Assembly: GCA_037833965.1 (NCBI GenBank)
Contig: AP031351.1
Span: 28,346,501-28,410,500, forward strand
Source: Marchantia polymorpha subsp. ruderalis
Taxonomy: Eukaryota; Streptophyta; Marchantiopsida; Marchantiales; Marchantiaceae
Length of the DNA: 64,000 bases
Direction: 5' to 3'
Below, piece after piece: positions 36,831-47,534 of this stretch. The first letter of the stretch is position 1; each line of letters begins with the position of its first letter. Made by a program: the position numbers and the translations under genes. The notes under the pieces were generated by a model. It searched no databases and was not told the DNA's origin. It saw only the letters and a list, made by a program, of their open reading frames with translations.

Positions 36831-37264
36831 GATACATATCGATAACAAATTCCTCTTGTTCCTTTAAAGAACAACATAAGTCAAATCTACCTCCGACTCG
36901 CTAGAGATTGACTATTCAAAATCCGGAAGAATTTAGACAGAGTATTCATTGGATGATTAGGTTGTGCTTTACGCAATTGAAGCAGTATTAACGGGAGTAG
37001 TTCTGCCACAAAGACAAAACGAACAAGAAAGAAGCCGATTTTGCAAAGATAACTAACTGCAAAGCAAAAGTAGAAGCCCATTTTGTAACATGAAAAATTA
37101 AGATGGAGATTGAGTTAAATTCAATTGAAAATTAACTTATTTCCTCAAGATTAATAACATTTTTGCCAACTGTTGTACAAGTTAAAGTAGCGGCTGTTTA
37201 TCACTTTGTTTATTCCGATTATCTTTCACCAAGAAAAAAATTAATTATAGTGCTTAAGAAGGGA

Positions 37265-37400
37265 GATATGTGATTGGTTAGAGTGATCTCATTTCAAACC
37301 TGGAGGTTCCCACGATGCACTATCGGAAGTGCAAGGTTATGGATTGAATCAGGATGATTAACCGTGACTCATGGTTGGTATCAAGAAATATATAAATATC
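37265..37400 (+). mobile_element. Possible tRNA-derived SINE head
   Basis: TGATTGGTTAGAGTG (37271-37285) resembles a polymerase III A box. GGAGGTTCCCACG (37302-37314) partly resembles a B box at a tRNA-like distance. The region sits at the edge of the retroelement debris. The B box departs from the consensus GGTTCGANNCC, and no tail or target-site duplication was identified. Confidence 0.25.
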
Positions 37401-37837
37401 AAGGTACTTGATCTTGCGTGTTACCACTAGAGCAAACGGGTTGTGCATGAAAATTCTTGCCAGGTTAACATCTATTCACCCCTAGGGTGAGGGATAATAT
37501 GGATAAAGTGACTAGCCTTTCCCCAAGTTTATTCATCATTTGGACTTCAACTACAAGGATTTGGGCAAAGAATCTTGAAAACTAAAAAATTGAACTAGTG
37601 CAAAATGCTAAGACGTTGACAAAAACGTATCCAGGTTCATATGTTGAACCATTGTTCTTCCGTTACGAAAGGGTTTAGGGTTTACCCTAAAATCTCACAT
37701 TGTTGATGAAGGACGATTCTTCAGAGATCGTCCATGCCTCCTCGAAGATGAGAGGGCTCCTTCGCTTCGGTCTCAGAGCGAGCGAATGACACGAACGCTG
37801 GGCATTTGATCCGAAGAGAACTGCGAGTACAAAGTCA

Positions 37838-38131
37838 AATTTCCAAATTGATCTTTTGAAGCAAGTCCCTCGGCAAAACGACGAGCAGTGGCACGGGACG
37901 ACCATAGCACACGACAGTATCTAACAATGTTCTAACAGTTACATATTCATAGTTTTGTAGATTCTGGCCGTATTTATAGATCCATAGCGCCAAAAGCAAT
38001 TCGAAATTCAGACCTGGATTTCGCCAGTCCGCATGCAAACCCATAGACAACGAATTCGCTCGATCAAAATGCAATAATACGAGGAGAGTTAGCATGAGCT
38101 GAACCGAAGAACTCACTGACATGCCATGCAA
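37838..38131 (-). CDS. Hypothetical small ORF with signal-peptide-like N-terminus
   Basis: Ninety-eight codons from ATG (38131-38129). Residues 7-25 are hydrophobic with a Ser-rich start and could be a signal peptide or membrane anchor. The remainder has no recognisable motif. It may be the first exon of a secreted protein whose other exons I cannot identify, a gene fragment, or chance. No conserved features support it beyond the leader. Confidence 0.15.
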
Positions 38132-41100
38132 TGGATTCAGATTTGTTTGGCAGAGAATAAGAAAAAGAAGAAGAAAAGAAAAACATGTAAATCGTCACAA
38201 GCAGCTGTAAAAGAAAATAGCTTCAGATTCGTACATAGAGTCTTACATAGAACATCCATCTGAACTGAATCGAGTATCCAGGACTGCTCCTCGTCATTTA
38301 CCATTGAAAGGGCCATAACTTCAGGAATTAAAGGTTATCACGGAAGCAGAAAAGGGGTTGGAAAGACGGAGATCGACTGATCTGGACATTGCGGAAGAAG
38401 TGACAGACATCGAGAAATGTGAAACTTATTCTTGTCAACTCTGAGACTCAATATGCATCCTTGCGTCAAAATTCGTATCCTGTTGGAGTTTGATGGCTTC
38501 GGTAGAGGGCTTTCAGAACATCGGAACTTGAAACCTTGCGCTTCCATACACACGAAACTCTCTGCGCATTTTATATTTCCGGCTCACGTGGTCACAGCTC
38601 GTTAAGTGCTTTGCTTACATGATCTCGAGAACAACCATTAGTTCCGCAAGTCGTTAGCCTCGAAGAGATTTACTTTCTTTCCTTTGAGTCCTTCACGAGC
38701 GATCTCTCGCCTCTTCAGCCTCAGCTTGAACGGCTCGAACCCTGCTCCACACAGGGTGGTCATGGCGGAGCTCGTATTGCACTTGAAAGTGAATGAATGA
38801 ATGATGAATGTGCTTTGGTGACTGTAATCTGTGGACCGTCTCGTCTCGTCTGCGTCTGCGCAGATCGATGCACTCAATGAATTATTGTAGCTACCAAGCT
38901 AAGATGCCAATATGAAAGAAAATATAGTTTGTCTGCAATTTTCAAAAATTTCCATAATGTTTCCAGTCATAAATCGTATGATGGATTTTCAATAAAATCT
39001 TTGGATCAGAATGATTTTTCTGTTTCGGTGAGATTTCTCTTTCAGATTCTTTTTAAAAGTAAGCAGCAACCAATTACTTGATGTCATTTATATGATGCCA
39101 TTCGAGATCTCATCTTTTGTGGATAATCAAAAGGAAGATGAAGACTTTCAGGTATTCCTTATTGTATCGTAATCCTTATAAGAAACTATAAGTATGATTG
39201 ATGCCCAACAGACATAACTTGAAGATGTTGAGCTTCAAGAAATGTGCAGATTATATGAGATATGCACAATGTCTCCTTAGTTCATAAACATATTCTCATT
39301 CGCTTTTTTGTTCAAGGAGCCTTGAAGTCCGTTGTGCTCTCGATTCAAACGATAACTATGGACTTGAGGTGAACTCAGAGAGGTGCTTTCAGTCGGTCGG
39401 GAGGGCTCTGTTCATGTGATAGCATGCTTTTGTAACAACGAGACCATGTTCGGATCAAGAGAGAGACTCCAAAGTCTTCTGGACTAAGACTAAGTTTTAT
39501 CATGCCTCACTGGATTGTCAAGGTGTGAGAGAGCTCATGTTAAATATCCTCACGAGAACATACTGAATGGACATTGCACCCTATGAGCATGGAGAGCTAA
39601 CTCCATATTCAATGTTGTTAATGCGTGTGATCGTTCTCACATGTGCATATTGCCAGTCTTAAGCGAGGGACCTACGTTAAACAAAGCCCTCCATGAGTCC
39701 CTTCTTTCCTTTCCATGATCATGAAGTATGAGTCACATGAACCAGTTGCAAACTGGACAATAGTAGACCCTGGCGTGTATAAAATCGTTCAACACAATTA
39801 CTCGCGATGTGTGGATCTGAGAAAAAAAAAACTCTTTGGTTTTGGATAATTTCTAGCTATGAGCTATGAAAAGCTTATGAATCGCAGCAACTGAATGATT
39901 GCCATTCGGGAGGTCCTGCTTCAACTGTCGAACCTTGAATTTGAACGAATCAATGACACTCAACTCCACATAGTTCCGAAAGCAAACAATTAAAACCTCA
40001 CAGTGGAGTGTTAAGTATTTGATTTGAGTGTCAAGGCACGAGGAAACGGTCGGTTGTCAATATGCACCCGATGGTGCTCATGTGTTAATCCACTTATAAG
40101 AAGAAGTGTGCACAGCTCAATACCGTCTCAGTAAGCGACCCATTCGCAGCACTGAGAGTAGGAACAGGAAAATCAGTGGGAGGATGGGTTTTTGGGGCTG
40201 AAGATTTACAGCACCTGAAAATCCGGAGGTTCAAAAACTTTCAGTCTCTGAGTCCCTAGTGCTAAAAGATATACGCTCATGGAGGTCCATCATCTGTTCA
40301 TGATGGAGAGGAAACCATCAATCACAAGAGAGTGCTTGAAACTAAAGAATTCTCGTAAGCGAGAACTGGAATGCGGACTACTAAGTTTTGACATAGGACA
40401 ACGCTGAGGTCTTGATGATATGGCTGGCATGGCATAGTCATCTCACGTTCCTGTATTTGGGAATCATCATCAAATGCGATTGCAGATGAGGAAATTACCG
40501 ACATTTAGTAGCATAGACGAAAGGATCAGAGGGACAGAGGTCTGTCTGTAGCCGATCTGCGTGCCAGCTGGAACTGTTGAAGTTAGTTTGAGTCCCAAAG
40601 CTGCTCTTCGGTATTGAATAACAGCAGTTCTGAACTGTTAATCGGGTGGGGCTTATGAAGTTGGAAGAGCAGTCTGATGAAGAGGAAATGAGAGTCCTTT
40701 CACGTCAGTTTGAGAGCTCTTTACGCTTCAGTTACAACTAGAGCTGCGAACTGACCTGTCTTATTTGTCAGACCCAATAGGTCCTCCTGATCCTATTCTG
40801 ATCTATCAATTAGAGTCGAGGGACGAGCCGTTCGGCAAGATTTAGAATCTCGGAATCCAGTACGCAATGTGAACCTTCAATCTTCACACTTTCATGTCGC
40901 TTTTCTCTAGAAGCTTAGTTCCCATGCATCTGATCCTTTCCTCCTCCTGCAGGCATCCCTCCTGCGTCACAACTGTATGCACGCAAAGTGAAGCTTCGGT
41001 TTTCTGCCCATGAGAGTCACCAATTGTAACCGCCGCACTTTTTCGAGAGTCATTCCAGGCCGAGACTTTTTCAGAATGGACCACATTTGAGAAACCGTCA

Positions 41101-42997
41101 AAGTTTTTTCGAGGCTAGATTTTTCTAATTTGAAAACATGAACGAGGCACATACAATTGTAGGACATTGTTATGGCCTGTAGGGTGTACGACAATCATAC
41201 AATTGACCCGATGGTCCTCCAAAAGACCTTTGCCCCACCAGCTGGCATAGCCCATCCGTTTTCATAGGCAAGAGGAATTAGATCAATCGCACACGACTGA
41301 CAGTGGGGTGCAGCACAATGTTCAATAGCAGCTGCACGGTCTCTCTTTCTCATCCTCTTTTTCTCCCAAAAAGGGTTTGTGCAGGCCAATACAAAGAGGG
41401 AAAGGGGTCTCGAAGATGTCATGAAGAAGAATGAGTGACCTGCAAGAGAAAAATTAATGATTATCTTCCTTCCTTTTTGTCGATGTTCGGACTGTAGTGC
41501 CCGCAGTCTGGGAGTCAAGGTTAGGAGTGTATCTGATACCAACAAGTCGTCGTCATGATCGATGGGCGAAACAGGATTACAGTATAGGGGTTCCATGCTG
41601 CGCGCAGTACCGAATGTCCACAGGCATATACTTCAATACGCTCGGAATTGAATCCGATATATGGCTCTATTCTGCCTTCGCACATTGCCTTTACATGCTG
41701 TTAGAAAATCTTCTGAAGGAGCGCAACTCTTGTTCAAAATTGCACAAATCTCCTGTCCCGAAGCTTTGTGTTGAGGTTCCCGAACTTCCATATGCAAAAA
41801 GGATGACGCTTTGAAGTTGAACTTTTACGAGGTTCGGACTTACCTCAAAGAACAAGAATCAAAACTGCCTCCAGAATCTCCCGTTTCACTCAAAGGTGAA
41901 CATGGAGAAAAATTGAATGCTCTCCTTCTGCTTCCGTTTGGAGCTCCATCAAATCTGGAATAGAAGCTTCCTGCACTTTAAGCTTTCACTTGTGTGAATT
42001 ACAATTACAGTACTCCGCTTTAGCATCAGGGAATCGGCGGAGCTGGTATTGTCAGTCAGTCAGGCACCATCCTTCTCCAAGAGGACGCTGTCCAGGACTT
42101 CGAATTTATGTCTACAAAGTTTCGCTAGCTTGTGAAGTTAGTCCTCCAAGTCCTAGTTTGTACTCTTCATGCTCAGGTTGAGATAGTTCTACCACCAGAA
42201 CTGGCTGGAAGTTGTCCACTGGGTCGTGGTCGAACGATTGGACTTGATGTGATGACTTACGATTCACATGGTGGGCTCTGCAATTGCCAACTTCCAATCA
42301 AGTTGGCTCCTCAAGTGTAGCAGATACCAGGGATTCGCGGACAGTTATACGATACCTGACAAGTGAATATGAACCTCCGTTTCTTAAAGTGGTTGCAGAG
42401 TGCTCAACCCTGAGTACTTTATTGCTCGTCACGCATGTCTGGGATTGAAGAATTTTCGCTTGAGCTCCAGTCCGAGATAGCTAGATCGATGGATTGATAG
42501 ATCGTCTCCATTCTCCTCTGCTGGTCTTAAAAAGTCTGCGGTTCATGCATTCAGCACTTTACACTCTCGTTGTAGGGCCTGTCAGCAGATTCAGGCGTCT
42601 CATTATTTCGGTAGATTAGCAGTGATGAGGTAGGTATGTCAGCTCGTCCAGAGTACGGATGGCCGCAGTCTCTGGTGCTACTATTGCTGCTGCTGCGATC
42701 TGGACCCACAGCCGCTGCTGTACACTCCTCGGTCTCAAGTCTCAAGACTCGAGGTCCGGAACAACGAGACTTCGAGAAGTGACCATCGCTGTTGTACGTT
42801 CCAGTACAGGTCTTGATGTCTTGCGTACACGGTTCGTCCCAACATACGGTACGTTGCAGCAAAGTGCCATGCCATGCCATGGACGAGAGAGAGGGCCATC
42901 CTAACCTTTCGTAAAGACGTGGGAAAGAAGATCACGTTGATAATGCATGCTGCTGTGTGTGGTATCCTTTCTCGAGGTTCAGTACTCCTGTTAGTGA

Positions 42998-43077
42998 GGC
43001 TTATGCTATATCAATGATATAACATAAGCCACACTTGCTAACCAGATCGATCAATGATATAACATCATTGATCGATC
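42998..43077. repeat. Two adjacent long hairpins
   Basis: The first has 16-bp arms (42998-43013 and 43015-43030, one mismatch, one-base loop). The second has perfect 14-bp arms (43045-43058 and 43064-43077, 5-base loop). Both contain the word ATCAATGATATAACAT or a close relative across their centres, so they look like related units. Confidence 0.9.
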
Positions 43078-45015
43078 CATGGTTCTGGATCGTCTCATGC
43101 TTCGATGAATATTATGTTTTCCAATCGTGTACTCGGAACATAACATGGCAATCCAGCGAGATACGCAAAGCTCTTATATTCTTATGATTGAAAGAGTGTC
43201 CGAATGGGCCCTTCACACTGCAAAGAGAAAGATGAAGTCGTTCTGACTTATGGCAAATTAGTGTTTCGAAATAGAAATGGAATTTTATGTCGTACGTTGC
43301 GGATGCCAAAGAGAAAAAGGCTCAGTTCACAAATGGCCTGGATGATGGTTGCATGCAGAACGGGAACGAAGAAAAATGATCACTGTACTGGGCGGTAGAG
43401 AGATGGTCAATTATTGTTTGTAACCCGTAGAATATACAGCAGCTTCCAGTGGGTGTCGATCGTCTGCCAAATGCTCGAGGGTGAAACACGCATGCCGTGA
43501 AATCCTGGACACATGTACGACCATTATTGACTGTCAACGCAGTCATCAATGACCATCAAATCTGTTGCGAATGTATGTCAACTCTAGATCTGTCCAGTAC
43601 TACATAGCAGGCCCATGAAGTAAAGAATATTATAACGTAATCACCAGCGAGAGCACGAAATCACACGTGCAGATTTACTTCATGGAACGGGTGCTCGAGT
43701 TGCTCTTACTTTCATCCCGTCCAGACCACAGACTGACAGACATACGCTTTGATTGAGGAAAGTGGAGCTCCAGCTTCGAGCAGTTACATACGAGCTGCAG
43801 AATAGTATGCATCAAGGTATGCGTCGACGATCAGACTTAATCGTAATCATAGCAAGGGGTCTCGGTCCTGAGGGAAGACCCACACAAATTAAGAGCAAGT
43901 ACCGTACAGTACAATGATCAATCTGACAGTGAGCGGTAAGTCAAGCTGAGCAGCTGAACCATTTACAAGCGACAGCTCGGAGCTGTACGCACGATTATGA
44001 CAGTCGATATTCGAATTTCTCAGGACTTTGGACTCGGGTCTCCACAGGCTGACCTCCACGAGCATGAACTACACTATGTAGCGACTGAGTTCATCTATGT
44101 AGCTGATATGAGTCTCGTATGTGGTTTGCTCGAAGTGATGATGTCAGGTCTGCAACAGACGTCAGAGCAGACATTGCCTAAATGCATGGAAATCTCCTAA
44201 ATCTCCTCCAACATTTCGTGGGCGTGCATTTCCATAAAGTGTAAGCTCTCTCATGTTTTCTCTGCTTTCTCCGTGGAGCCAGAGGCTAGAAACCTACATG
44301 TCACATCGTTCTTTCCTCTCTCTCTCCCCTGCTGTGCGGTCAGAGTAGGGCAGATATGGAGCTTATCATGGGCTTATGAATGGAATGATCTCTCTCTTTC
44401 TCCAGTCTTGTGCCCTCAGCAATGGTTTTAAAGTTTTCCAGACACATTCATGACTCGTGGCAGCTGCGTGAGTAGAATCTAGACATTTATCAAGCAAGTC
44501 GAATCGATAGAGTGTTCCTTGATCTCCAAAAAAGGAGGGAGAGTGAGCTCGACATCAGACGTTGAAGAACGGGAGAGAACTGTGGACAACGTGAGACCAG
44601 ATTCTTCTCTGGCATATGGCGCATTCGCAATGGCGTAACGAGTAACGAGTAATTTGGAGCTCAACCCGGCCTTGCCTGCCTGCCGCTTCGCACTTGTCCC
44701 AGGCCCACGGATGGGTCTCGAGAGTTAGATCAAGGTCTCACACTCCGTCGACTCCTCTCGTAAATATTTGATTCCTCGTCGACAATCTCTGAATCGAGAG
44801 GTATTTTATGCCTCGAGTTGCTGCACTGAAGCCATTGCTCTGTTGGAAGGATACTTCTGATGCAGAAGAGTGCAATGGATCATCGATGGCATTCCTTCTT
44901 CTGTCGTTCGAGCCAGCATGTCTGACTGTGGTTCGTTGTTCAATTGACAGAGCTCTGAGAGGCAGTCTGTTCGTAGAAAGAGCGCAGAGGCCGGAGCAGA
45001 CAGCGACGAGAAAAA

Positions 45016-47459
45016 ATGACGACGCAGATCGCAGATCCGCCAGCGGGAGATTTGCAGGAGAAGAAGCCGTATGAAGGGCGGACGACCCCATACGTCTTGG
45101 TCACCGTCGCAACCGCGACCTGCATTTTCATGTCTGTGGGATACGAGATCAACATCGCAGGTACTGCACTCCCTCGCGTCCTTGGCATTCATTCTAGTCT
45201 GCAATGTATCATCCCCGGGTTCCATTCCCCTCGACCCTCGAGAAATCAGACTCCTCGCTTCTCTGGGAGAAGAAGGAGATAGAGATGGGCATGGACTCTG
45301 GACAGAGAATCGAATGGAGAATGCTAATTCGCCGATGTCTGATTCATTGATGATGGGCAGGAGGGGTGTCGGCCATGGACTCGTTTCTGGAGGAATTTTT
45401 CCCGGACCTCCTGCGCAAGCAGACGTCGACCAACAACTACTGCCGATTCAACGACCAGTTTCTGCAGCTGTACACGTCGTCGCTGTACCTGGCGGCGCTA
45501 TCGACGTGCCTGCTGGCCTCGTACCCGACTCGAGTCTGGGGGAGACGGGCCAGCATTCTCATCAGCGGGCTCACCTTCATGGTCGGCACCATCCTGGGCG
45601 CCTCGGCCCAGAACATCGCCATGCTTCTGAGCGGCCGCATCATCCAAGGCGCCGCCCTCGGCATCTGCGTCCAGGTATGTCCCATCCTCCTTCCTCCTCC
45701 TCCTCGTCGCAAAATTCTCCTCCTCGGAAGTCCAATTTTCAGCTCGGATCAGAGGCTGACCGCGAGACCGATGAAGGATTGATTTATCGACTGATAATGC
45801 CATCTTCAGCACAAATCAGAGGCGGACTGCGAGGCCGATGAAGGATTCATTTATCGAGAGATTGTGCCATCTTCAGCACGGATTAGAGGCCGTGAGGAGG
45901 ATTGATTGATGGATTGGCAGATTGATTGATGGATTGGTGGTGCAGGTGACGCCGATGTACATCGCGGAGATGGCGCCGGCGCAGACGAGGGGGGCGCTGA
46001 TGGCGTCGCTGGAGATTGCGCACTCGATCGGGATTTTTGCGGCGGGGATAGTGAGCTACCGGGCGGAGACGATCGAGCGTTGGGGGTGGCGGCTGGCGCT
46101 GGGGCTGGCGGGGGCGCCGGGGCTGGTGTGGGTGCTGGGGGGAGTCTTTCTGCCCGACACGCCGGCCAGCACGCTGCAGCGCGGGCAGCCGCGGCGGGCG
46201 CGGGCGATTCTGGAGAAGATTCGCGGCACCGCGAACGTGGACGTGGAGTTCGCGGACATCGCCGGCGCTGTAGCCAAGGCGCAGGGCGTGCGGCACGCGT
46301 TCGCGGCCGTACGGCAGCGGCGGTACCTGCCGCAGATGGTGGTGGGGCTGAGCGTGCCGGTCTTCTTCCAGCTGACCGGCGCCAACTCGGCCGCATTCTA
46401 CGCGCCGGTCTTCTTCCGGTCGCTGGGCCTGGGCGCGCAGTCGTCGCTCTACTCCAACGCCATCCTCGGCGCCGTCAAGGTCGTCACCGCCGCCCTCGCC
46501 ATGCGCTTCGTCGACCTCTGGGGCCGCAAGAAGATCCTCTACCAGGGCGGCGTCGAGATGTTCGTCTTCCTGGTCAGTTCTCATCGTAACTTGTCCCGAT
46601 TTTATTTTTTCTTTGTAACTCACCTCTCGCGATTACGAAAGCTATCGTCTTCACGAAATTTCTCGTTTTATGTTGGCCCGATTTTTCTGTCACTGGAGCT
46701 TCGGCATCGAGACTCGAAAGCTTCGAGGAATCTTCATGACGATCGAAGCCGACAAGAATGGCCTCATCCGAATGGCAGCTCTCTTCTCCACGAAATTTCT
46801 CGTTTCATGTTGGCCCGAATTTTCTCTGTCACTCGAGCTTTGGTATCGATATTCAAAAGCTTCGAGGATTTTCGTGACTGAGTCTGAAGCTGTTCTCGCT
46901 CAGGCAGATATGAATGAATGAATGAATGATTGCGCTAGAACGTAGCAGATGATGATGATGATGATGATGATGGTATCTGAGAGGCCAGCGATTGGATGTG
47001 GGGTTGCAGATTGCGCTGGGGGCGCTGCTGCAGTACCATCTGGGGCTGCACGAGCCGCTGGACAAGGGCGTGGGCATCGGCGTGGTGGTGGTGTTCTGCC
47101 TGTACGTGGGCGCGTTCACGTGGTCCTGGGGGTCGCTGGGCTTCGTGATCCCGGGCGAGATCTTTCCGCTCGAGATTCGCTCCGCCGCCATGAGCCTCAA
47201 TGGCTTCGTGTTCTACTTCGTGGGCTTCTGCATCGCGCAGTGGTTCTACATCTTCCTCTGCGCCATGCGCTTCGGCGTCTTCTACTTCTTCGCCTTCTGG
47301 ATCGTCGTCATGTCGCTCTTCGTCTTCCTCTTCGTGCCCGAGACCAAGGGCGTCGGCCTCGAGCGCATGCCCCTCCTCTGGGAGCAGCACTGGTTCTGGA
47401 AGCGCTTCGTCACCGCCCGCGTCGACGTCCATCCCGCCCGAGCCCCCGACGACGTGTGA
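45016..47459 (+). CDS. Divergent STP-type monosaccharide transporter, complete copy
   Basis: STP proteins are 12-helix plasma-membrane H+/hexose symporters of the sugar porter family (MFS). Exons are 45016-45160, 45361-45674, 45946-46572 and 47010-47459, all GT-AG, phases 1,0,0, giving 511 residues, a normal length. Seen are PYEG and VGYEINIAGG at helix 1, NNYC (Cys76), WGRR (108-111), SGRIIQG (Arg141), AEMAPAQTRG, LPDTPAS (223-), FFQLTGAN (293-300), DLWGRKK, TWSWGSLGF, FLCAMRFG (Cys446), PETKG and HWFWKRF. The two lid-domain cysteines known from AtSTP10 are kept. However, residues that by alignment bind sugar or couple protons differ: Glu44 for Asp42, Glu176 for Gln177, Phe294 for Gln295, Lys331 for Asn332, Phe407 for Trp410. 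Substrate is therefore uncertain. Introns 2 and 3 carry tandem duplications. Exons are very GC-rich. A possible poly(A) signal follows at 47529. Confidence 0.92.
45748..45900. repeat. 67-bp tandem repeat in intron 2 of the sugar-transporter gene
   Basis: Units starting at 45748, 45815 and 45882 share ATCAGAGG, GATGAAGGATT, TTTATCGA and GCCATCTTCAGCAC. The third is partial, and it runs into GATTGATG repeats before the acceptor at 45945. Confidence 0.85.
46652..46880. repeat. 137-bp duplication in intron 3 of the sugar-transporter gene
   Basis: Blocks starting at 46652 and 46789 share CACGAAATTTCTCGTTT, ATGTTGGCCCGA, CTGTCACT, GAGCTT and AAAGCTTCGAGGA in order. An ATGA run and (GAT)8 at 46948-46972 follow before the acceptor. 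Confidence 0.85.
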
Positions 47460-47528
47460 TCGTCTCGAGCTCGTCCGACTCCATCCTTCTGATCTCAGCT
47501 CTCCATGCCCTCCCTTGCTCATCATGTA

Positions 47529-47534
47529 AATAAA
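47529..47534 (+). terminator. Candidate poly(A) signal AATAAA
   Basis: It lies 70 bp after the stop codon of the sugar-transporter gene on its sense strand. Plant poly(A) signals are loose, so this is only a candidate. Confidence 0.4.

Larger units (their letters stand above)
37401..45015. other. Gene-poor region
   Basis: About 7.6 kb without a convincing gene. One minus-strand frame (37838-38131) starts with a signal-peptide-like segment (VQLMLTLLVLL) but is otherwise unrecognised and has no clear splice partner. Two adjacent hairpins occur at 42998-43077. The last few hundred bases should include the promoter and leader of the sugar-transporter gene at 45016. Confidence 0.4.

Noticed and set aside
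45883..46623. 246-codon minus-strand open frame
   Set aside because: Antisense to transporter exon 3; high GC leaves mirror frames open.
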